Shown here in pieces: positions 56,966-64,000 of a stretch of 64,000 nt of DNA. Position numbers and translations under genes: made by a program. Below the pieces are notes generated by a model, which saw only the letters and a list, made by a program, of their open reading frames with translations, was not told the origin of the DNA and made no database searches. Within the stretch, counting starts at the first letter, position 1; the number at the start of each line of letters is the position of its first letter. Source of the DNA: CAWGMT01 sp963823675 (lineage in GTDB: Bacteria; Planctomycetota; Planctomycetia; Isosphaerales; Isosphaeraceae); assembly GCA_963823675.1 (NCBI GenBank), contig CAWGMT010000020.1, positions 372,001 through 436,000 on the forward strand, given 5' to 3'.

Positions 56966-59026
56966 TCATTGATCGGGCGCGAACCGGCTGCCGAAGAGCT
57001 TGTCATCGACCGCACGCTGCTCGAAATACGCGCGTTTGGCATCCAGCAGCCGCTCGCCCAGTTCATCGATGCGTTGGGTAAATTCGTCCTGGTCGCTTGA
57101 CTCGGCCCAGAGGTCAGCGACCACATCCTGGAATTCCCGCTCATCTTCCAGGTTGCCCAGAATCATGTCAACCTCGCCAATGACGAGCTCGAACATGTTC
57201 AGCTTGGCCTCGAGAAGGTTGAGAACCGCGGCCTCGACGGTGTTGGCAGCGACCAGGTTGAACACGTGAACGTCGTGGGTTTGACCGATGCGGCTGAGCC
57301 GGCCGATCCGTTGTTCGATCTTCATCGGGTTCCAGGGTAAGTCGAAATTACAGACAGCGTGGGCAAACTGGAGGTTGCGCCCCTCGCTGCCGGCCTCGGT
57401 GCAGAGAAGCAGCCGCGCCGGTCCGCGAAAGCGCTCGATGGCCCTCTCCTTGTCCAACCGCGACAACCCGCCATGAAATACAGCGACATCATTTCCAGAC
57501 TCGCTGAGCCGCCGCTCCAGCAGCTCCTGAGTGGCGCGGAACTGGGTGAATATGACGATCTTGTCGGGAAACTCGCCGAGCAAAGCGAGGAGGCGGTCGA
57601 CCTTGGTATTCTGGCTCTGGCTGGCGGCGCGCGTGGATAGGTCCATGAGCCGCGCGCGATCGGCTTCGGAGAGCTTCGGTTGTTCGGCGATCTTGGCGAG
57701 GGTTCCGGCCGCTGCCTGGCTCGAGCTGCCCATCGCCATCTGAAGGCTCAAGAGAGCCATGCGGTTCAAGGCGCCGCTCTCCTTGGATTTCGCCGCCCGG
57801 AGATGGGTGCGCACAAACTCCGTCACATCCCGGTACAAGGAGTGCTCCGGAGCAGATAACGACAGATACTCGGTCCTGGCCCACCTGCGCGTGAACTGAA
57901 GGCCCACCGTGCTCCGGCGATTACGGATCATCACCTCCGCGAGCAAGGTGTGCAGCTCGTCCAGATTTCGCGGAGTGAGCTTGTCGCGCTTATCGACGAA
58001 ATGGCGCTGAAACTGACGGGCCGTGCTCAAAAGCCCCGGCTCCAGAAGCGTGACGAGGTTGAACAGCTCCTCCAGGTTGTTTTGCACGGGCGTTGCCGTC
58101 AGCAGCAAGATGAACTGCTTCTGAATTTCGCTGGCAAACTTCCAGGTCTGGGTGTTGCGATTGCGGAGATGATGCGCCTCGTCGACGATGACCATGTCCC
58201 AGCGGCGCGCCAGAATTGCCGATCGGTGCGGCTCGCGCTTGGCGGTATGGATCGACGCGATCACGCGGTCAAACGCGCCCCACGCATTTGAGCCCTGACT
58301 GCGGAAGTCAGGATGGTCATGGCTGATCAGCTCGAGCGAGAATTTCCGCCGCATCTCTCCCTGCCACTGCTCGATCAGGGAGGGGGGTACGAGGACGAGG
58401 ATCGAACGGGCCAGGCCCCGGATCACGAGCTCCGACAAGACGAGCCCGGCCTCGATCGTCTTGCCCAACCCGACCTCATCGCACAACATGGCCCGGCCGC
58501 GGAAGCGCCGGAGCACGGTCTTGGCCGTGCGGATCTGATGCTCCAGGAGCTCGATGTCGCGCACCAGGGGCAAGGCGATCAAGCGATCGAACCCGGCGTG
58601 AGTCGCCAGCCGAGCTGCCCGCAGCGCCAGATCGAAGCAATCCAACCCCCCGAGCGAGCCACCGTTACCCCGAACGACCGCCCAGTCGCGCGGCTCGAAG
58701 AGGATGGGTACCCCCTGTTCGCTTGCCATTTCCGCCCCGGCCGGATAGGACGTTCCCGACCCTGCGACGAGTCGAAAGCGGCCCGGCGCGCGATACTCGA
58801 GCCACAAAACGGCATCTTGTCCGGAAACAAGCTGGGCCAGTTCGCGTATGATCACCGCGCTCGCCGCCGGGTCGATCGCTGAGTTGAGAACGCGCCCTGC
58901 ATCGTCCTCGATCAATTCGATTGCGAACCCCTCCGGTCCCAGGGACTGTGGGAGTTCCAGCCGATCGGGCAAACGCGACGGCGCAACCTCGAATCGATCG
59001 CCGATCTGTAAATCCGTAACAGCCAT
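56966..59026 (-). CDS. SNF2/RapA-like DEAD/DEAH helicase
   Basis: An intact 686-residue protein. SNF2 motifs in order: motif I DEVGLGKTIEAGL (~residue 185), LVLVPPSLIEQW (Ia), DEAHHLRN (II), LLLTATPVQNN (III), then helicase domain 2 with KIVIFTQFRATQ, LLLCTEAGSEGRNLQFAHAVCNFDLPWNPMKIEQRIGRLSRIGQ (IV-VI) and a C-terminal helical part (EAAVLNLLEAKLNMFELVIG). It is closest in type to HepA/RapA, but shorter. Such enzymes remodel protein-nucleic acid complexes, for instance stalled RNA polymerase. Paired with the zinc-ribbon protein downstream. Confidence 0.92.
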   Translation of the reverse strand: MAVTDLQIGDRFEVAPSRLPDRLELPQSLGPEGFAIELIEDDAGRVLNSAIDPAASAVIIRELAQLVSGQDAVLWLEYRAPGRFRLVAGSGTSYPAGAEMASEQGVPILFEPRDWAVVRGNGGSLGGLDCFDLALRAARLATHAGFDRLIALPLVRDIELLEHQIRTAKTVLRRFRGRAMLCDEVGLGKTIEAGLVLSELVIRGLARSILVLVPPSLIEQWQGEMRRKFSLELISHDHPDFRSQGSNAWGAFDRVIASIHTAKREPHRSAILARRWDMVIVDEAHHLRNRNTQTWKFASEIQKQFILLLTATPVQNNLEELFNLVTLLEPGLLSTARQFQRHFVDKRDKLTPRNLDELHTLLAEVMIRNRRSTVGLQFTRRWARTEYLSLSAPEHSLYRDVTEFVRTHLRAAKSKESGALNRMALLSLQMAMGSSSQAAAGTLAKIAEQPKLSEADRARLMDLSTRAASQSQNTKVDRLLALLGEFPDKIVIFTQFRATQELLERRLSESGNDVAVFHGGLSRLDKERAIERFRGPARLLLCTEAGSEGRNLQFAHAVCNFDLPWNPMKIEQRIGRLSRIGQTHDVHVFNLVAANTVEAAVLNLLEAKLNMFELVIGEVDMILGNLEDEREFQDVVADLWAESSDQDEFTQRIDELGERLLDAKRAYFEQRAVDDKLFGSRFAPDQ

Positions 59027-59362
59027 CGATTACCGGACGACGGTTTGTGATCTGTTGCCAAATGGGCCGATCTTGAAACGCAGGCCGCCATTCTAGCATA
59101 AAGCCCGCTCGTCTACGATTTGCGTAAGCCACCCCAGATGCGATATCCTTTTCATCGAGGACGAGATGGTGCTCTTCCGGATGACGTTGCCCAGACCCAG
59201 CTCGGAAGTTGCTTGTTCCTGTCTGGTTGACGCAACGCGGTTGCCAGACCGCTTTCCCGGTGAGTAAGTTCGGACTCTTCGCCGGGTCGCCCTGGGGGCT
59301 CGCTCCCCCAGGGCGACCCGGCGAAAACCATCTGGAGATCTGACATCCCAGCCCGCTTCTCT
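59027..59362. other. Intergenic region with hairpin
   Basis: 335 bases between the secreted protein gene (ends 59363, -) and the SNF2 gene (starts 59026, -). Apart from the hairpin at 59278-59325 I see no gene; short frames lack motifs. Confidence 0.5.
59278..59325. terminator. Perfect 21-bp inverted repeat
   Basis: TTCGCCGGGTCGCCCTGGGG plus one G (59278-59298) is exactly complementary to 59305-59325, with a six-base loop CTCGCT. It lies 38 bases after the stop of the - strand secreted protein gene and could terminate its transcript. No T-run follows on either strand; a repeated palindromic element is the alternative. Confidence 0.55.
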
Positions 59363-60584
59363 CTACAGTGACTCGAAGTCCTGCGCGGGCATGGTGATAC
59401 CCGCGACGTAGTCGCTGATCATGGCCGCCATCATGGTGAGATCCGCAGACGCCGAGAGTTGGATATTGAGCTCCGCCGTTTCTTTGACGACGTAAGCCTC
59501 GAAATCGGCCAAGGCCGCAATCCCAGCGGTTTTGTGCCCGCCGCTGAAGTCGGCATAGATGTTGGCCATCTTGTTCTCGATCGTTTGCGCCACGGTCAGG
59601 CTGCTCGTGAATTTCGCGATGACCGAGACCTCATAGGCTTCTCCCATCGGGACGTGGATTGGCGTTGGCGCGTCCGGCGCGGACGTGGCGACCAGGCCAG
59701 GAAGATTGACCGTGGGAGAACCGTGCGCCAGAGTCGGCACCACGTTATCCATGTACCAGATGGGGACCTGGCGGTGCCCGACCCCGCCCAAAAGTGCGGT
59801 CACATCGTAATAGTGATTCACCCCTGGGATCGGGGCCTCCCCCCACATGCTGAAAAGCTGGTCAAAGAGCGTACTGCCCTCGGTGACGTTGGTGTGCTGA
59901 TAGAACTCCTCGAGGTCGTTGACGCCAGCCGGAATCGTGATGTCCGGGTCGTGCATGATGTTCTGCATCCCCGTGATAGTCATCACCGCCATCTGGCCGA
60001 ATGGCCCGGTCGAAGCGCTGTAGAAGACGGCTGGACTGCCGTCGGCGCGTGTGTTGGTGGCCGGATGCGGGTCGAGAAACGTCATCCTGGTATACCCGGC
60101 CACGAGCCCGTTCAGCTCAGAAGCGGGGGTCCCCGAAACCTTGGGTGACGGCACCGATGGTCGTGATCCGGTACGATGCCGAGTTGTCGGCGTAGCTGCT
60201 CTCCGTGACGGTATGGCTCGGGTTGGCCACGGCAACCACGAACGGTTGCGCAGGATCGATCAACAGCGAGCCCGGCACGTTCACCACCAGAGTGTGCGTG
60301 CCCACGGACAGACCGGCGCCGCTGGCCGTTCCATCACCAACTTGCGTGGACGTGGAGTTGATCGCGCTTGCGCTCGAGCGGTCGATCGCGATTTCAAACG
60401 ACTTGGCGATCGGAGCATTTTGCACCTGATAGACGACCGCGACACTGGTGGCGGTCTGCTCCCTGGCGGAAAGCACCGCGATGTTGGGTCGAGTCGGCGT
60501 CGCCGAGAGCACAACCCGGCCTTCGAGCACCTCCAACGTCGGCCGGCGCCGCCCGCGAATAGACCGGCCAGCGTTGCCGCGCAT
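59363..60584 (-). CDS. Secreted surface protein with LExLExR motif, frameshift near 60130
   Basis: ATG 60584 gives the N-terminus RRRPTLEVLEGRVVLSATP, the planctomycete secreted-protein motif (an upstream ATG at 60614 is less typical). Residues ~35-150 resemble a CARDB-type beta domain (TSVAVVYQVQNAPIAKSFEIAIDRS, LSVGTHTLVVNVPGSLLIDPAQPFVVAVANPSHTVTES). Within the GGGGACCCCC run near 60130 the frame shifts; the rest (SELNGLVAGYTRMTFLDPHPATN ... DFESL) is a domain I do not recognise, containing DVTALLGGVGHRQVPIWYMDN. About 406 residues. Probably extracellular; function unknown. Confidence 0.68.
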
Positions 60585-60617
60585 TGTCTTTTGGGCAATC
60601 GCGAAGTTCCACATCTT

Positions 60618-60703
60618 AGCACCCCGCGGTTCGGTTTCTTCCGAGTCGAGGCTGCCGACTTCGGCTACCTCTCGACATCATCTAGTACGCCCCGCGGGGT
60701 GCT
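60618..60703. repeat. 12-bp inverted repeat upstream of surface protein gene
   Basis: AGCACCCCGCGG at 60618-60629 is exactly complementary to CCGCGGGGTGCT at 60692-60703, 62 bases apart. It sits 34 bases upstream of the - strand gene starting at 60584 and may be an operator or RNA stem. No T-run. Confidence 0.4.
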
Positions 60704-60804
60704 CTGTCACGCACGACGAGCCGGTCTGCTGGTGTCTCGTGCGACCTCCTGCGGTAGTTGTCTCTTGATTGTGAGAAACCGCCGCACGGACATGAATTCT
60801 CCTC

Positions 60805-60966
60805 ATGGCCCAAACCGTTTCGCTCCCGGAGCACATCGTGGCTACCCCAAGTGATCCGATTTCGCAGTTTCTTGCCACCGGCGATTTTGATCCGTTGTTT
60901 CGCGGCTGGCCTGGTCAGAACACGCTGGATTCGATCCGACGTGGCAGCGAAGCTCTGATGAGGTAG
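60805..60966 (+). CDS. Short GWPG-motif planctomycete protein
   Basis: A 53-residue frame from ATG 60805. The part SQFLATGDFDPLFRGWPGQNTLDSIRRGSEAL matches a pattern I recall from many small planctomycete proteins (GWPGxNxLxxxRxGxxALxxxLxxEVRRR), but the usual basic tail is missing. It is followed five bases later by another frame, as is common for this type. Function unknown; possibly truncated. Confidence 0.5.
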   Translation: MAQTVSLPEHIVATPSDPISQFLATGDFDPLFRGWPGQNTLDSIRRGSEALMR

Positions 60967-60971
60967 CTCAC

Positions 60972-61265
60972 GTGTTTCACAACGCAAAGCGTGAGATCGT
61001 AGGGCTTCCCAGGAAAAGACGCTGTGAATGGCTTTTGCCCATTGCCTTCAGGATGCGCGAGACCTTTGCTTACGCCTGCGAGTCTTACAGCCGTATCCTC
61101 GCACGGGGGCCGCGCCCGCCAGAGCGACGGGCCTTGCTCCAGGAACTCAAGAAGCGGCCAACGCCGCCAGACGAACGGGTAGAGCCAGCGGAATACTTCG
61201 AAATCCTGTCCGATGCCGTCGAGCGGAGAAACGGATGGCGGGCCATACTCAAGCGGTGCTCATAG
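60972..61265 (+). CDS. Hypothetical protein, possible partner of the GWPG protein
   Basis: 97 residues from a GTG at 60972. Rich in Arg and Glu, with helices in the middle (FRMRETFAYACESYSRILARG) and a C-terminal segment PPERRALLQELKKRPTPPDERVEPAEYFEILSDAVERRNGW. No family recognised. It is supported only by length, by its composition and by its position five bases after the GWPG frame. Confidence 0.35.
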   Translation: MFHNAKREIVGLPRKRRCEWLLPIAFRMRETFAYACESYSRILARGPRPPERRALLQELKKRPTPPDERVEPAEYFEILSDAVERRNGWRAILKRCS

Positions 61266-62779
61266 ACATCGCGGCATCATCCTCGCAGGGCCGCCACTCG
61301 ACCAACCACCAAGAGAGTGCCAGGAGGAGAGACGAGTATAGCTCTGCCGTCAACACCGGAGATTACCCTTTCCGTTCTCCACCGCCTTGAGTACGGCTGA
61401 GGAGGGCATGGTTCAGATTCCGTCTTTCGCCGGTAACGTGAGCTGGGCTTCGTGTAAAGTCGCCTTTCGCGGAGCGAAAGACAAAAAGACGCCGCGGGCG
61501 TCAACCCCAGCCACCCCAGAGCTGTCACCTCCGTTTGAACTATGCCAATGATCGCCTGCTTCAAAACAGCCTTTTTTGAGGTAACAGGACGGACGGAATC
61601 TATACCCCAGTCTAGATTCCGGTCCGCGTCAAGGCGATCGGATTCGTGCAGTTTCACCCGGTTCTGCCGATCATGGCGGAAGTCGCGGACGCGAGGGTTA
61701 AGACGGCAGCCGGGCCGAGAACGGTTGATGCGATCGGGCAGGAATAATGAGTTGGACGGGCTATTCCGTCGTTAGATCGCATTCTCGGTACATACTCGGC
61801 ATACTTGGCACGCGCAGAAGCGTGCCCACTATGCCGAGTATGTGCCCAGTATGTCTCATGCAAGGCAGCCTGCAACGCACGCGCCGATGTACTTTTCAAC
61901 TGTCCAGACGGTGTGGAGAAGCACGCCGATGAGCTGAGCGGGACGGGCGAAATCGGCAAAACGCGCCGAACGAAGCCAATTTCGCTGAATCCATGAGCAT
62001 CGTGGAAGCACAAGATCCGATTCAAGTTACGGCAAATTCCGGCGCCCGTTCGCGACTTGACAAGCGGGGTGGCGCGGCCAGGCATGTCGAGAATCATCTG
62101 AACTGGGGCAAACGAGTTCCCTCCAGCTTTGTTGCGCATCGTGAGCTGTTCGCGGCCGTAAAGGACGTCTTTGCTGCATGATAGGCGGTCCGGCCATTTG
62201 TTTCGTGGTCTTTGCACTCTCGTCCTCGTGACCGCCTCCGCTGGAACACATGTCTGCGGCGCAGGAACGTGAGACAGCTCGATCGATGATGAGTCGCGCC
62301 GAGGCGATTCAGCAGCCCGATTCGCGGGGCTCGAGAGGGGCTGGAATCCGCCGAATTTGACGACACAAGAACCAATGGACAAGCAACTTATGACGAGCAC
62401 CCACTCCGTCGCCGATCTCCGAGGGATTTCGTTGGCGAACCTTGCGAGATGGAACGGGGACCCTTCCAAAACGTCTCAGATTGTCTCATTTTTTCTCATC
62501 GAGAATCGCTTATCGATCGCGTCGCGGGTGGCGAGGGGGTTGGGAACCCCGGCCGAAAACGGCAATTTTTGAACCACGTCCAATCGCCAACGTACGCGCT
62601 GCGCTCTTGAACCAGTTGCCATTCCCTGCCCCTCGAGGGCGTGCCGGCCAGCCTGGGTCCCGGGCTGAGAACCGTGAGCGGGGCCAATCGGAGGCGCGGT
62701 GGATCCTTGCCATCGCGTGCTAGTCGGCACCATGTCCAGAGAGAAATGAACGAGCCTCAAAAGCAAGCTTGCCTCCGCG
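61266..62779. other. Gene-poor region
   Basis: About 1.5 kb without a convincing gene. Base composition is less GC-rich than in the surroundings. It contains two hairpins (a small one at 61464-61480 and a long one at 61791-61844); the short frames show no family motifs and overlap in several phases. Confidence 0.5.
61791..61844. repeat. Long imperfect inverted repeat
   Basis: ACATACTCGGCATACTTGGC plus ACGC (61791-61814) faces GCGTGCCCACTATGCCGAGT plus ATGT (61821-61844); the 24-base arms pair except for a central three-base mismatch, with a six-base loop. It could be a structured RNA, an operator or a remnant of a mobile element. No T-run. Confidence 0.55.
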
Positions 62780-62950
62780 ATGGCAGAGGGCAAATCCACC
62801 GCGGAGTGGGCGAGCGCCAACTGGGTGGCCGAGCGGACGGCCCAACGCTGGGCCAGCGAGCCTTTGGTCCGGTCCGAGGTCGAGGCGATTCGCCGCTTGG
62901 TGCCACGGCCCAACCTCCAACCGGTCCATGCTTCGAGGGTCCTGGGATGA
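62780..62950 (+). pseudogene. N-terminal fragment of an HTH-type planctomycete protein
   Basis: A 56-residue frame from ATG 62780, extendable upstream to LKSKLASAM. The sequence AEGKSTAEWASANWVAERTAQRWASEPLVRSEVEAIRRLV matches the helix-turn-helix N-terminus (EWAxxNGVxxRTAxRWAxEPxVRxxVExxRR) I know from many planctomycete hypothetical proteins of about 150-200 residues. Here it stops after VHASRVLG, so the C-terminal half is missing; probably a truncated or decayed gene. Confidence 0.6.
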
Positions 62951-63046
62951 ACGAGCGATTGGTAGACCCCGGTTGTCCGCCGTCGATTCTCGACGATCAC
63001 TCGCTTGACCCCTTGACAGAGCTGGCTTCGCCTTCCTATCCTGGAC

Positions 63047-63084
63047 TTCAGACAAAACGACTGAAAGTTCAGACAAAACGACTG
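63047..63084 (+). promoter_or_regulatory. Two 17-bp direct repeats, candidate BlaI-type operator
   Basis: TTCAGACAAAACGACTG occurs at 63047-63063 and again at 63068-63084, exactly 21 bases (two helical turns) apart, ending 15 bases before the regulator's ATG at 63100. Each copy has TCAG...CTG(A) half-symmetry. Position and spacing suit autorepression by the adjacent BlaI-family protein; this is inference. Confidence 0.6.
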
Positions 63085-63099
63085 TAAACGAATCAGATC

Positions 63100-63669
63100 A
63101 TGGGTCGGCCCGCTCACGATATCACCGAATCAGAGCTTGGGGTGTTGCGAATCCTCTGGGAACAGGGAACCGCGACGATCCGGCAACTGACTGACATTCT
63201 CTATCCCGGCGGCGGCGCGGCCCTCTATGCCACGGTCCAGAAGCTGCTCGACCGGATGGAAGCCAAGGGGTATGTGCGCCGTGACCGATCGTTGTATGTC
63301 CACGTTTTTGCCGCCGGGCTGGACCGCGACGAGCTGATCGGGCGTCGGCTCCGCTCGCTGGCCGAAACGCTCTGCGACGGCTCGCTCACGCCTCTTCTGA
63401 CTCATCTGGCGCGAGCCAAAGATCTGACCGCCGAGGACCGGATGGCGCTGCGGACCATTATTGACGAGGCTACACCGGACACCGGCCGGAACGACCGCGA
63501 GCCGGGCGGGCGCCCGGGGCGCTGGCCTCTCTTGGAACAGGATCAAGATCCCGAACGCCGCGCCCGCGCTCGCCCGGCAACGGGCGAGGCGCCGCCGGCC
63601 GTTGACGGCAATCATGAGCACCGCGAGGAGCTCGTCCTTCGATGGAATCGCTCGTGCACGGCATGTTGA
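63100..63669 (+). CDS. BlaI/MecI/CopY family transcriptional repressor
   Basis: From ATG 63100 the winged-helix domain is clear: DITESELGVLRILWEQGTATIRQLTDIL, then ALYATVQKLLDRMEAKGYVRRDRSLYVHVFAAGLDRDELIG and the dimerisation helix SLAETLCDGSLTPLLTHL. The first ~125 residues match the usual family length. The last ~60 (after IIDEATPDTG) are Arg/Pro-rich and probably a non-conserved extension or the result of an indel near 63470. The repressor would be released when its partner sensor protease cleaves it. The sensor gene starts at 63642 and overlaps the end of this frame by 28 bases. Confidence 0.88.
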   Translation: MGRPAHDITESELGVLRILWEQGTATIRQLTDILYPGGGAALYATVQKLLDRMEAKGYVRRDRSLYVHVFAAGLDRDELIGRRLRSLAETLCDGSLTPLLTHLARAKDLTAEDRMALRTIIDEATPDTGRNDREPGGRPGRWPLLEQDQDPERRARARPATGEAPPAVDGNHEHREELVLRWNRSCTAC

Positions 63670-64000
63670 GCAACGCAGTGGCCGCGGCCATGCTGGCCCT
63701 GGCGGTCGGGGCTTTGAGTCGCTTATGCCGCCGCCCCGCTCTGATCCACAGCCTCTGGCTGGTGGTCCTGCTCAAGCTGGTCACGCCGCCGGTTGTGCCG
63801 GTGTCGCTGCCGCTCCTGCCCTGCACCCAAAACCTCATCACGGGGCGCGAGCCGTCCATCTCCCCGCTCGGCGACCCGCTCGCCGTGGCTGGCAAACAGC
63901 AGCCGGGCCATCAAGCCGATCAGCTCCAGGTAGGCTTTGAATCACTGGGACCATCACCCGATGACCGGTTGCCGGCGATCGCATCCGCTCCCATGGGGGT
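63642..64000 (+). CDS. BlaR1/MecR1-like M56 sensor peptidase, N-terminal part, runs off the window
   Basis: The frame from ATG 63642 stays open to the right edge (about 119 codons). GAGGAG lies 11 bases upstream. It begins with a membrane helix (SNAVAAAMLALAVGALSRL), then RRPALIHSLWLVVLLKLVTPPVVPVSLPL, the classic start of planctomycete M56/BlaR1 proteins (PALxHxLWLLVLLKLVTPP). The metalloprotease HExxH motif would lie beyond the window. With the BlaI-type gene upstream it forms a sensor-repressor pair. In planctomycetes such pairs seldom sit next to beta-lactamases; the signal sensed is unknown. Confidence 0.85.
   Translation, partial: MESLVHGMLSNAVAAAMLALAVGALSRLCRRPALIHSLWLVVLLKLVTPPVVPVSLPLLPCTQNLITGREPSISPLGDPLAVAGKQQPGHQADQLQVGFESLGPSPDDRLPAIASAPMG

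Noticed and set aside
55830..59026. DISARM-type defence system
   Set aside because: There is a SNF2-like helicase but no methyltransferase, PLD nuclease or DUF1998 gene.
63100..64000. Beta-lactam resistance locus
   Set aside because: Only a BlaI-type repressor and a BlaR1-like sensor are visible; no beta-lactamase, and such pairs are widespread in planctomycetes for unknown signals.

Overview
The window is high-GC and looks like chromosomal DNA of a planctomycete, most likely the Isosphaeraceae (Singulisphaera/Isosphaera/Paludisphaera type). The evidence is the mix of families typical of that group: a PVC-type dehydrogenase with HEAT repeats and a heme domain, DUF1549/DUF1553 and DUF1501 proteins, several Gfo/Idh/MocA oxidoreductases with Tat-type leaders, a DUF1080 domain, large secreted proteins with an N-terminal LExLExRxLLS motif, and soluble serine/threonine kinases joined to TPR arrays with a planctomycete-type ECF sigma factor. 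I see no rRNA, tRNA, CRISPR array or transposase. Species placement is inference.

Layout. 1-20.8 kb is a catabolic region for sugars and glycoconjugates: a PVC dehydrogenase/heme protein (cut by the left edge), three Gfo/Idh/MocA proteins, an MFS anion symporter, a cytochrome-c/sugar dehydrogenase, an S9-like peptidase, a flavin reductase, a sialate O-acetylesterase, a PDZ-hydrolase-DUF1080 fusion and a ceramidase-like/LamG protein. 20.8-27.8 kb holds a PHA-system protein, a decayed sedolisin fragment and a giant secreted sedolisin with tandem repeats of 312 bp. 28-43.4 kb is a signalling island: two copies of a [leader - ECF sigma - Ser/Thr kinase - TPR] cassette on the + strand (the first has lost its sigma gene and keeps only a scar), facing four - strand genes, three of which carry caspase-like (C14) protease domains (two with DUF4384, one with PDZ and Sel1 repeats). 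43.8-55.8 kb is a + strand run: a DUF1579-like secreted protein, an SbcCD-like pair (YhaO/YhaN type), a DUF1549/DUF1553 cytochrome protein, a membrane acyltransferase, a DUF4058 protein and a DUF1501 protein. 55.8-59.0 kb is a - strand SNF2 helicase with a zinc-ribbon partner. 59.3-63 kb holds a secreted protein, small genes, hairpins and gene fragments. 63.1-64 kb is a BlaI/BlaR1-type regulator-sensor pair cut by the right edge.

The most interesting biology is the 28-43 kb island. Two paralogous kinase/TPR/sigma cassettes converge on a cluster of three caspase-domain proteins plus an unrecognised secreted protein. The families are known separately. The arrangement, the duplication and the sigma deletion scar are visible in the sequence. 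A working circuit is inference.

Caution: about seventeen genes or gene halves are interrupted by apparent single-base shifts, one by an in-frame stop and one by an internal deletion, usually in GC-rich runs, while other long genes (YhaN-like 1199 codons, caspase-Sel1 842, SNF2 686) are intact. Many of the breaks are probably consensus errors of the assembly. Genes are therefore reported over their full homologous extent and the break position is stated.
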